From assembly GCA_965214295.1 (NCBI GenBank), contig OZ243944.1, forward strand, positions 2,294,001-2,358,000: a stretch of 64,000 nucleotides of DNA, given 5' to 3'. Shown here piece by piece: positions 51,477-59,130 of this stretch (within the stretch, counting starts at the first letter, position 1; the number at the start of each line of letters is the position of its first letter). Under the pieces are notes generated by a model. The model ran no database searches. It was not told the origin of the DNA and was given only the letters and a program-made list of their open reading frames with translations. This DNA comes from JAJDUF01 sp965214295. GTDB lineage: Bacteria; Chloroflexota; UBA11872; UBA12225; JAJDUF01. Position numbers and translations under genes: made by a program.

Positions 51477-52999
51477 AGAGGTATCGGTCCCCCGGCCCCC
51501 GACATCGCGGCTACCGTGTTACCGATCCACTGCACGCGATAGGGCTGGGTGTAGCCGAGGGCGCGCTCCTGGGTCACGAACTCCGGTTGCGCGAAGGTCA
51601 CCTCGACTCGACTACCGGCTGCCAGGCTCCCCACAGCCAGATAGTCGTCCGACAACGTGACGCCGGCAGCGTGGCCGTTGACCGTCACGGCCAGCGACCG
51701 TCGCTTGCACCACGGGGGGATGCGGACGTGCAGCGCTAGGGCGCGTTTGGTCTCGACCACCACGCTGCCGGCCTGGGGGAAGTGACTAATAATCCGCGCC
51801 GCGTCGTGCTCGTGCGAGAGCAGCAGATTGACGCGCAACTGCCAATCACCCTGTCGGGTCACGATGTGACGCCACGCCGCCGCGATGCCCTGGAGCGCGG
51901 CGCCGGTCAGGTCGGAGTTGTACGAGTGGAAGCCGTTCGGCTCGCCAAAGCAGAATGCTCCCTGTGCGCGGCGCCGGAGGCCCTCGTAGGCCCGCTGCTC
52001 GGTGTCAGCCAGGCCCTCGTTCTCCACTACCCAGGAGAGGTCATCCAGCTGGGAGGCAAGCAGATGGTTGCGTAGCATACGCTCGGAATCTTCATAGTAG
52101 GACGAGTATCCGGCGCTGCCGAGCAGGCAGGCGGCCTCGATCATGTCGGCGGTGCAGTTGGCTTCTCCCCGCCCATAGGTGGCGCTCGTGCTCTCCTTGA
52201 CCCAGCCGGTCCGGGTGCGATAGGGCAAAAGGCCAACGTCGAAGATTGCACGGGCACGCTCGATAAGCTCGCGTTGGCCCGTCACCAGTCCTAGCTCTAC
52301 GAGCGAGGCTACGGTACCGGTGATCGAGTGGATATGCGCTCCCGCTGCTGCGGTCAAGGCACCATGCTCGTCGAAGCAGACTGCCAACACGTGCCGGGCG
52401 AATCGCTCGGCCAACTCAACCCCACGCGGGTCGTCGAAAGTGTGGGTGAAGGCAAGCAGCGCACTGATCGCCCGGCCGGAGGTAGAGGTAGGTCGGTGAT
52501 CCGGCTCCTGCCAGCCCTGCGGTCCCAGCCGGCGCCCTGGGTAAGCTCCTAGCACCCGCGTCGCCTGCTCCATCACCGTGACCAGCGCCTGAGCATACCA
52601 CTTGGCACGCGGGTCTTGATCGAGGCGCCAGAGCGCAATCAGGCCCAGCAGTACCTCGCGCTGGTGGTGCATATACGCGAGTGGCGGATCGCCCATGTCG
52701 TCCCAGCCAAAGCCGTCATCGTGCTCGCAACTGGCGAACAACTGGGCCCGCAGACCGTTTAATAGCTCCGGGTCGTCGGGAAGTCCGGTGATTGCGGTAC
52801 ACACGTCCAGCGCGTGCAGAAACCGGCCGACCGTATGCGGCGTGTCCCCGCCTTCGTGCCGTGCCCAGACGGGCGGCTCCTTGAGGTTGAAGCGGAAATA
52901 CGGCCGGCAGCCGCGTTGGCGATCCACACTAGCGCGTATATGCGCGAGGCCGCGGCGGACACTCTGCCGCAAGTCAACTGGCTGTAGCGGGTCCTTCAT
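51449..52999 (-). CDS. GH127-like alpha/alpha-barrel glycosidase
   Basis: A 516-residue protein. The N-terminal three quarters are an alpha-toroid (HTVGRFLHALDVCTAITG, HDDGFGWDDMGDPPLAYMHH and repeated helix pairs), followed by a beta-sandwich (RIPPWCKRRSLAVTVNGHAA). This layout is that of GH127/GH146 beta-L-arabinofuranosidases and related unsaturated-sugar enzymes. The Cys/Glu active-site set of GH127 cannot be confirmed by eye. No signal peptide. Confidence 0.72.
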   Translation of the reverse strand: MKDPLQPVDLRQSVRRGLAHIRASVDRQRGCRPYFRFNLKEPPVWARHEGGDTPHTVGRFLHALDVCTAITGLPDDPELLNGLRAQLFASCEHDDGFGWDDMGDPPLAYMHHQREVLLGLIALWRLDQDPRAKWYAQALVTVMEQATRVLGAYPGRRLGPQGWQEPDHRPTSTSGRAISALLAFTHTFDDPRGVELAERFARHVLAVCFDEHGALTAAAGAHIHSITGTVASLVELGLVTGQRELIERARAIFDVGLLPYRTRTGWVKESTSATYGRGEANCTADMIEAACLLGSAGYSSYYEDSERMLRNHLLASQLDDLSWVVENEGLADTEQRAYEGLRRRAQGAFCFGEPNGFHSYNSDLTGAALQGIAAAWRHIVTRQGDWQLRVNLLLSHEHDAARIISHFPQAGSVVVETKRALALHVRIPPWCKRRSLAVTVNGHAAGVTLSDDYLAVGSLAAGSRVEVTFAQPEFVTQERALGYTQPYRVQWIGNTVAAMSGAGGPIPLYPPLDPAE

Positions 53000-53038
53000 C
53001 CGTCACCGGCTCCTTCCTCCCGCTCCCGGCAGTAGGCG

Positions 53039-53580
53039 CTAGTGCGCTGCGAGGTAGTCGCGGACCTTGCCGGCGGTCCGCGCTGCCTTGATGTGATCCA
53101 AGTCCCCTTGCAACAGCACCATGCGGGCGCGAACACTCAGCGCCTCCGTGTCAACTTGGCCCAGAAGGTCAGTGGCCTGCCGGACCAGGTGTTGAGCATC
53201 GGCCAACGCCGCCGCTGTTTCCGCTGGCAACTCGCTTTCCGGGTAGCGGGGTAGCAGCAGCATATGGACGTGGCGGGGGACTACCATCCACCATCATGAG
53301 CAGCCAGACCCGCTCCGCACCCAGCGCCGCGACAAGCGCCCGCGATACCACCTGCAAGGTAGGGCCGAGCGAGCCGGCTTCGTCCAGTTAGCTCCTACAG
53401 GGCCTCCCGATGTATCTTGGCCTTGACCACCATCGTACCAGTCACCCACGGGCTACCGACGTGCTCAACCAGCCAGTGCTCGTTCTCGTATACCCGGCCG
53501 CCCGGCGCACGTCGCTCGCCGCTGGTATACATGCAGGATTCGCAGTCGGGCACTGGCGCCGTGACACTCACCATTTCCAC
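53039..53580 (-). pseudogene. broken HIT-family hydrolase
   Basis: The minus strand encodes in order: CESCMYTSGERRAPGGRVYE, then NEHWLVEHVGSPWVTGTMVV; a TAG at 53395-53397; after a one-base shift, LQVVSRALVAALGAERVWLL; and after a further shift in a C-run near 53278, RHVHMLLLPRYPESELP to LAAH. Together they make a HIT-family protein with a CxxC start. The HIT box is HVHMLLL rather than H-x-H-x-H, so at least three lesions and a missing His are present. It is probably not functional. Confidence 0.7.
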
Positions 53581-53597
53581 CCCCTCATTACAACAGG

Positions 53598-53630
53598 GCG
53601 GGGGCAGCCGCCGCGTGCGGCTGCCCCCGC
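53598..53630 (-). terminator. strong 14-bp hairpin
   Basis: GCGGGGGCAGCCGC, CGCGT, GCGGCTGCCCCCGC. It lies between the VOC gene (ends 53783) and the HIT pseudogene; on the minus strand a CCTGTTGT follows, making it a possible terminator. Confidence 0.55.
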
Positions 53631-53782
53631 AAGGTCGCTTTCGTGACCTCCCGGCCCCGTTGCCAGTTATCCGCTACAACGGCCGGGCTGCCCTGGAGGT
53701 AGACAGGCGTTGCATACTCCACCGGCGGAACGTGGGCTGCAGACCGGCTGCGCTGCGCCCCGGTGCCCTCGGTAGCTGTGTC

Positions 53783-54133
53783 CTAGCCCTTGACTAACCC
53801 GATACGATTGCCCTCGGGGTCAGCGAAGAAAGCGAACGTGACCATCTCCATCTCGGTAGGGGGCATGATTGTCTTGCCCCCTAAACTTTCGGCCTTATCT
53901 AGCGAGGCTTGCAAGTCTGCCACCTGCACAAAGAAGGTGACACCGGCCCATTCGGGATTCTCCCCACTCCCCCCAACACCACCGGGAATGCCGGCCTCGG
54001 ACTGCGTATCCACGAGGCCGTAGTTGTAGGGATTGTCTGCGTTGATCTTCCACTTGAACAGATCACCGTAGAATTGCCGGAGCTTATCCCCGTCCTTGCC
54101 CAAGACTTCGAAGTGTACGACCGGTTGACCCAT
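53783..54133 (-). CDS. VOC-family protein
   Basis: A 116-residue glyoxalase-fold protein: VVHFEVLGKDGDKLRQFYGD at the start, GVTFFVQVADLQASLDKAES in the middle and FFADPEGNRIGLVKG at the end. Related single-domain members are PhnB-like or CHO-cleavage-like; activity unknown. It reads towards the HIT pseudogene. Confidence 0.85.
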   Translation of the reverse strand: MGQPVVHFEVLGKDGDKLRQFYGDLFKWKINADNPYNYGLVDTQSEAGIPGGVGGSGENPEWAGVTFFVQVADLQASLDKAESLGGKTIMPPTEMEMVTFAFFADPEGNRIGLVKG

Positions 54134-54264
54134 CTTGCTCTCCGTCGATGTGATATGGCCGTGCGATACGACCTTATGTTCTAACGGCAGACGCCTGGCG
54201 GCGCCTCGCCAGCAACCTGCCGATTCGACTATAGGGACGCTCGGTTGCCTACGGCGACACCTGC

Positions 54265-54270
54265 TATACT
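54265..54270 (+). promoter_or_regulatory. -10 box of the tRNA gene
   Basis: TATACT at 54265-54270 lies 12 bp before the tRNA 5' end; an upstream CGGTTG may be a weak -35. Confidence 0.35.
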
Positions 54271-54281
54271 GATGGGGACGC

Positions 54282-54357
54282 GGCAGGGTAGCTCAAACGG
54301 CAGAGCAGCGGACTCATAAGCCGCCGGTTGTGGGTTCAAGTCCCACCCCTGCCACCA
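54282..54357 (+). tRNA. tRNA-Met (anticodon CAT)
   Basis: A complete cloverleaf of 76 nt including CCA. The acceptor stem is GGCAGGG/CCCTGCC, the D arm GCTC/GAGC, the anticodon loop CTCATAA, and the T arm GTGGG-TTCAAGT-CCCAC. Pairing at the first acceptor base argues against initiator tRNA-fMet; elongator Met or the CAT-containing Ile2 are the options. Confidence 0.95.
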
Positions 54358-54584
54358 GCGCATACCGCAAGCGGAACCGAGCCGCGGTGCGCGCCGTCCC
54401 CGGCACCTCGGCCGCCGCTGGGGCTATCGTCGGTGTGGGGATTGTGTAGCTCTTGCTTCCCGTTTATTCGCTCTAGCCGGCTAGCACCTGCTCCGCCTTT
54501 GCAGCATCCTCCCCGCGTTTGACCCCACACGCAGTGCGCCGAACTGCCAGCGCCGCCCAGTGAGCAGGGGGGTGACGGCCCGAG

Positions 54585-54968
54585 TCAACGGTCGGCAACT
54601 GCTAGGTGCTGTTGGCTTTTCCGGTCATTCCGGCGCAAGCATGTCACCCTAATCCAGAGCGGGTGCGCCGTCTGTTGCCCAAGGGGCGTGGATTCCGGCG
54701 GAAGCCGGAATGACGAAATGGGGATGGATGACGTGCCACCTACGAGGGAGGGGAGGAACGTCACCGTATCGCCGGCATCGAGGATCGTCCCGCGATGGTG
54801 CTGCACGTCGTTGACCATGATGACCACGGCTTCATCACCCATACCTAGGTGGTCGCAGAGCGCATCCACGTTGCTGCCCGCGGGAATCTCGACCGTTGCC
54901 TTCCGGCCGGTCTCCTCGGCCGGCAAGAACCGTTTCGTGTCGCCGAAGAAATGCACCTCGATTTTCAT
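54585..54968 (-). CDS. MoaD/ThiS-like ubiquitin-fold protein with internal Gly-Gly
   Basis: Begins MKIEVHFFGDTKRFLPAEET and has the beta-grasp pattern (GDTVTFLPSLVGG). The sulfur-carrier diglycine, normally terminal, is at 77-78 and is followed by 49 more residues (TSSIPISSFRLPPESTPLGQ...), read from a GTCATTCC-type repeat. Without proteolysis it could not be adenylated at its C-terminus. It is next to the molybdenum hydroxylase operon, fitting a cofactor role. MoaD/ThiS-like assignment is fairly certain; functionality is not. Confidence 0.75.
   Translation of the reverse strand: MKIEVHFFGDTKRFLPAEETGRKATVEIPAGSNVDALCDHLGMGDEAVVIMVNDVQHHRGTILDAGDTVTFLPSLVGGTSSIPISSFRLPPESTPLGQQTAHPLWIRVTCLRRNDRKSQQHLAVADR
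54624..54714. repeat. GTCATTCC/GGAATGAC repeat inside the MoaD-like gene
   Basis: GTCATTCCGGCGC at the left and GATTCCGGC-GGAA-GCCGGAATGAC at the right. The right unit is read as SSFRLPPES in the MoaD-like protein. Confidence 0.75.
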
Positions 54969-55005
54969 GCTCGGTCTCCAGGCGGACCTATCCTCACCCC
55001 CCCGG

Positions 55006-55031
55006 CCCCCTCTCCACTCGTGGAGAGGGGG
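55006..55031. repeat. CCCCCTCTCC hairpin
   Basis: CCCCCTCTCCACTCGTGGAG and AGGGGG pair across the centre. It is similar to 30995-31020. It lies between the MoaD-like gene and the hydroxylase genes. Confidence 0.7.
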
Positions 55032-55153
55032 AGTCCACCAGAGGTGAGGCGGGCCGGAGCCAGAGGGTACGCCATGCTCTTAGCTATCAAGAGAGCCGGG
55101 CGCCTCTCGACACCCGGCCCTTTGGTCATGTCTACGCTGTTTGTGCAAGGTGT

Positions 55154-57415
55154 TCAGCACTTGTGGGTGGCGCGATAGACGCGCTCCGGCACCAGTGGTA
55201 GCTCTGTGATCCACTGACCGGTGGCGTCGGCGACGGCGCTCGCCAGCGCCGCCGGGCCGGGCGCGATGGGTGGCTCGCCGATACCCTTCACGCCATAGGG
55301 GCCGTTCTTGGTCGGCTCCTCGACGATCACGCTGGCGATGTCGGGAAAGTCCGCGGTGGTCGGCAGCCGGTAGTCCAGCAGGCCAGGGTTGAGGTTATGG
55401 CCATCCTGGTCATACTGCATGGCCTCCATCAAGCCCCACGCAAAGCCTTGCACCAGTCCACCTTCCATCTGGCCTTCCGACGCCATGGGGTTGATTGCCT
55501 TGCCCGCATCAAGCGAGTTGTACAACTCGCGGATCCAGACTTTGCCGGTCTCGGGATCCACCTCGACCTTCCCGATCTGGGCCGCCGTGGTCGTGGCGCT
55601 CGGCTGGCTGGCAAAGGTACCTTTGCCCATGACCGGGCCGCCGCGCTCGCGGAGCGCAAACTGCGCCAGTTGCGCGACGGACACCGACTCGGCCGGCTTC
55701 TCTTTGACGAAAACGGCGCTGTCGCGCAATTCCAGTAGCTCCAGCGGCGCTTCGAGATGCTCGGCAGCCAGCTCGAGGAGCCGCTGCTTGGCATCCTCGG
55801 CCGCCCGCTTGACCGCGTTGCCCATGCTGAACGTCACGACCGAGCCGCCACTGCCGGTAGCGAACGGAGCGGAGTCCGTATCCCCCCGCACCGTAGTCAC
55901 ATCGTCATAGGGCACCGTGAGCACTTCGGCGGCGATCTGGGCCATGGCCGTATCGGTGCCGGTAATGTCCATCAGGCCGGAGAACACGTGGACCGAGCCG
56001 TCGTCGTGTACGGACACAACCGCCGTGCCCGGTCCGGCACCGTTGGTCCACTCGCCGACGGCCACTCCCCAGCCCTCGTTCGGTCCCGTGGTGCGCTCGG
56101 CCCAGCCGGCGCTGTCCGCGACCGCCTGGAGCGTCTCCTTGAAGGCGATCTGCTCACCCTCGCGCATGTTCTTGAGGCGGATTTCGACCGGATCGATGCC
56201 CAGGTCTTCCGCGATGATATTCAGCTGCGTCTCACCGGCAAACGTCGCCTGCGGGGCACCCGGCGCCCGATAGGCGCCCGGCGCCGGCTTGCAGGTGTTC
56301 ACGTCAAAGGCGTCGAACTTGAAGTGCTCGACGTTATAGACACCCTTCGTCCGCATCGTGGCGTAGCCCCCGCCCTGACCAACACCGGTATCCCACAGCG
56401 CCCAAGCCTGGCGCGCGACAATCGTGCCGTTGTTCTTGACCCCGGTCTTGATCGTGATGTGGGCGCCGGGAGCGGGGCGCCCATCCACGAACTCCTCGTG
56501 CCGCGAATACACCATCTTCACCGGCCGGCGCGTCTTCTGCGCCAGCAGCACGGCATACGTATCCACGATGCCACCGAACTTGGCGCCGAACCCGCCCCCA
56601 ATCGTCATTCCGTGGACGTTGATCTTGTTGGTGGGAAGGCGGAGCGAGTTGGCGAGGTTACTGCGGACACCGAATGGGCCTTGCGTGCTCGTCCACACGG
56701 TCACTTTCCCACCGACATCCACGTCGGCTACCGTGACCTGTGGCTCGATGTAGGTTTGGTGGGCGCGGGGGATATAGAAGGTGTGGGTATAGACGCGATC
56801 AGACTCCGCGAACCCCGCTTCGACATCGCCCTCTGTGCTATGGTGCTCGCCGGCGACGTTATTGAGCTTCGTTACGCCCCAAGGGTTATCGGCCGGCGCA
56901 TCGAGCAGCTCGGTGCCCTCATTAATCACCGGCATAGTTTCCTTGATCGAGTCGAGCACGTGCCCCGATCCTTGCAGCGGCTCGTACTCCACCTCGATCA
57001 GATCCGCCGCCTCTTCCGCGATCTCTTTCGTCGTCGCGGCGATGGCGGCGACCTTCTCACCCTCGTAATGCACCTTGTCCTGGGCAAAGAGCGTTTGCAC
57101 TCGGCGGGTAGCGTGCATCTCCTCTTCGACGACGAGCGCCTGGTCGGCAGCGAGCGATTCTTGGGTAATCACGGCCAAGACCCCCGGCAGCCGCTCGGCT
57201 TTGCGCGTATCAATGCTCTTGATGAGCGCATGGGGGTGGGGGCTGCGGAGGAAGACGCCCCACAGCATCCCCGGCGGCGACACGTCGGCAGCGTACAGGG
57301 CGCGGCCGGTCACTTTCTCCAGCGCGTCTACCCGCTTGGTACTCTGGCCAACGACCTTGAAACCGTTGGTTTCCCCGTTCGCCGCGACGCTCTGCCGGTC
57401 TCGTACCTGAGCCAT
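55154..57415 (-). CDS. molybdenum hydroxylase large subunit (xanthine dehydrogenase/CO-dehydrogenase type)
   Basis: A 753-residue molybdopterin-cytosine-dinucleotide subunit. ATG 57415 follows AAGGAGC. Motifs include the domain start KRVDALEKVTGRALYAADVS, GGGFGAKFGG, GAYRAPGAPQ, GTGSGGSVVTF and the C-terminal GIGEPPIAP with the catalytic Glu. It catalyses hydroxylation of a heterocycle or aldehyde; the CO-dehydrogenase Cys loop (VAYRCSFR-like) is not seen, so CO oxidation is unlikely. Subunits 2 and 3 are upstream on the same strand. Confidence 0.92.
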   Translation of the reverse strand: MAQVRDRQSVAANGETNGFKVVGQSTKRVDALEKVTGRALYAADVSPPGMLWGVFLRSPHPHALIKSIDTRKAERLPGVLAVITQESLAADQALVVEEEMHATRRVQTLFAQDKVHYEGEKVAAIAATTKEIAEEAADLIEVEYEPLQGSGHVLDSIKETMPVINEGTELLDAPADNPWGVTKLNNVAGEHHSTEGDVEAGFAESDRVYTHTFYIPRAHQTYIEPQVTVADVDVGGKVTVWTSTQGPFGVRSNLANSLRLPTNKINVHGMTIGGGFGAKFGGIVDTYAVLLAQKTRRPVKMVYSRHEEFVDGRPAPGAHITIKTGVKNNGTIVARQAWALWDTGVGQGGGYATMRTKGVYNVEHFKFDAFDVNTCKPAPGAYRAPGAPQATFAGETQLNIIAEDLGIDPVEIRLKNMREGEQIAFKETLQAVADSAGWAERTTGPNEGWGVAVGEWTNGAGPGTAVVSVHDDGSVHVFSGLMDITGTDTAMAQIAAEVLTVPYDDVTTVRGDTDSAPFATGSGGSVVTFSMGNAVKRAAEDAKQRLLELAAEHLEAPLELLELRDSAVFVKEKPAESVSVAQLAQFALRERGGPVMGKGTFASQPSATTTAAQIGKVEVDPETGKVWIRELYNSLDAGKAINPMASEGQMEGGLVQGFAWGLMEAMQYDQDGHNLNPGLLDYRLPTTADFPDIASVIVEEPTKNGPYGVKGIGEPPIAPGPAALASAVADATGQWITELPLVPERVYRATHKC

Positions 57416-57505
57416 GCTCTTTGCTCCTTCCGCTCTATGCCTACCCATGCGCGGGCACGGGACGTTATGAATGTCGGTTGCCATCCGCTGCGTTTCGAGA
57501 ACCTA

Positions 57506-57997
57506 CTAGCTACTAGCCTGGCTGCTCGCCGCCGCCTGCACTTCGGCAGCCTTGAGCACTGCTTTGATGATCTTATCGTAGCCTGTGCAGCGGCACAGAT
57601 TGCCCGCCAAGCTCCAGCGCGCCTCGTCGGCCGTGGGTTGGGGGGTGTCTTCCAGCAGCGCGACCGACGAGAGGATCATGCCGGGTGTGCAGATACCGCA
57701 CTGGAGGCCGCCCAACTCCATGAAGGTCTCCTGGACCGGGTGGAGGGTGCCGTCAGCGCCGATACCCTCAATGGTGGTAAGCGCCCGGCCCTCGGCGGCG
57801 ACGGCCAGGGTCAGACAGGAGGTAATCGGCGCACCGTCCATGAGCACCGTGCAGGCGCCACAATCGCCGGTAGAACAGCCCTCTTTCGTGCCGGTCAGCC
57901 CGGCCGCATAGCGAACGGCATCAAGCAGACGGGTGCGGTTCTCGACCGTCAGCTCATACGGCTGGTTATTGATGTCGAGCGTAATTTGTCGCTTCAC
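57506..57997 (-). CDS. molybdenum hydroxylase iron-sulfur subunit
   Basis: A 163-residue protein with two [2Fe-2S] clusters: Cys41, Cys46, Cys49 and Cys61 (the ferredoxin-like site), and Cys100, Cys103, Cys135 and Cys137 (LQCGICTPGM and NLCRCTGY). It transfers electrons between the molybdenum and FAD subunits. It lies between the FAD and large-subunit genes in the typical order. Confidence 0.95.
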   Translation of the reverse strand: MKRQITLDINNQPYELTVENRTRLLDAVRYAAGLTGTKEGCSTGDCGACTVLMDGAPITSCLTLAVAAEGRALTTIEGIGADGTLHPVQETFMELGGLQCGICTPGMILSSVALLEDTPQPTADEARWSLAGNLCRCTGYDKIIKAVLKAAEVQAAASSQASS

Positions 57998-58031
57998 TCG
58001 TGTTCACTCCTTATGTTGAGAGTGTTCCCCA

Positions 58032-58907
58032 CTAGGCCGCCGCCGCTTGCGCCGCGGCCTGACGGAGCGCCCGCTGGGTCAACACGTCGGTCATGATGCG
58101 CCGGTACTCGGCCGAGGAGCGCACGTCGGAAATCGGGTTGGTCACCTCGACGGCCAAACGCCCGGCGGCGGCCAGCGTGGCGTCGTCGAGCGGTTTGCCA
58201 CGCACCGCCGCCTCGGCAGCGGTGGCGCGCAGCGGGGTGGGTGCGACGGCACCGAGCGCAATCCGTGCGTCCTGCACCACGCTATCACCGGCGGCGAGCG
58301 TCACGGAAACCGCGACGCCTACAAACGCGAGGTCCATCTGCCGACGCTCGCAGTGCTTGATGTACAGGCCACTCGTGCGTGGCGGGGGGGCCGGTAGCCG
58401 GAGGTCAACGATGATTTCGTCGGGCGCCAGCACGGTCTGGCGCGGCCCGAGGAAGAACTCATCGAGCGGAACCGTCCGCTCGCCCCGGCTGCTGGCCAGA
58501 CGGGCCGTGGCGCCGCCCGCAAGCAGCGGGGTCAGGAAGTCGCCGGCCGGCGACGCCGTAGCGATGTTGCCGCCGGGGGTGCCCAAGTTGCGAATTTGGA
58601 CGGAGCCGACTTCCTCCGCACCCTGCTGCAGGTAGGGATAGTGCTGCTTGACCGGCGCCGACAACTCGATGGATCGATACTTTGTCGCAGCGCCGATGCG
58701 GAGGCCGGTTTCGGGATCAAAGCACAGCCCGGTTAGGTCCGGGATGCGCGTGACGTCTATCACGACCTGGGGCGCGAGGACCTTGTCGTTCATAAAGATG
58801 ATGAGGTCCGTACCCCCCGCGATGATCCTGGCCTCCGTACCGTGCTCCGCCAGCAGGGCGGTCGCTTCAGCAAGCGTTTCGGGAGCGTAATAGTCAAACT
58901 CGCGCAC
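58032..58907 (-). CDS. molybdenum hydroxylase FAD subunit
   Basis: A 291-residue FAD-binding subunit. The first 60 residues hold TEARIIAGGTDLII, and GTPGGNIATASPAGDFLTPL is the second FAD loop. GTG 58907 is the start that gives the usual length; a longer frame upstream is not conserved. It is first in the operon, 34 bp ahead of the iron-sulfur subunit. Confidence 0.92.
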   Translation of the reverse strand: MREFDYYAPETLAEATALLAEHGTEARIIAGGTDLIIFMNDKVLAPQVVIDVTRIPDLTGLCFDPETGLRIGAATKYRSIELSAPVKQHYPYLQQGAEEVGSVQIRNLGTPGGNIATASPAGDFLTPLLAGGATARLASSRGERTVPLDEFFLGPRQTVLAPDEIIVDLRLPAPPPRTSGLYIKHCERRQMDLAFVGVAVSVTLAAGDSVVQDARIALGAVAPTPLRATAAEAAVRGKPLDDATLAAAGRLAVEVTNPISDVRSSAEYRRIMTDVLTQRALRQAAAQAAAA

Positions 58908-59130
58908 GATCACTCTACCTGCCTGGCATCGCCGCCGTAACTGCTCAACGCCCATGCACGGCAATGCACGCTCGGCAGGCCCCTCCTCGCATGTAGTATA
59001 GCCGAGCAACGTTTGCCGACCACCCCGACGCCGGCCCGCGGGCGATCCGGAGGGCGTCACCGCTGCCCAGACGGTGCTATTGTACCTGGGGCGCTCACCG
59101 GCAGCAACCGGCAGCGCGGCGAGGACACCC

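Noticed and set aside
54282..54357. Initiator tRNA-fMet
   Set aside because: The first acceptor base pair G-C and lack of three consecutive G-C pairs in the anticodon stem argue for elongator Met or Ile2.
55757..58096. 779-codon open frame opposite the molybdenum hydroxylase genes
   Set aside because: It covers three well-identified genes on the other strand in the complementary frame, so it is a GC-rich shadow.
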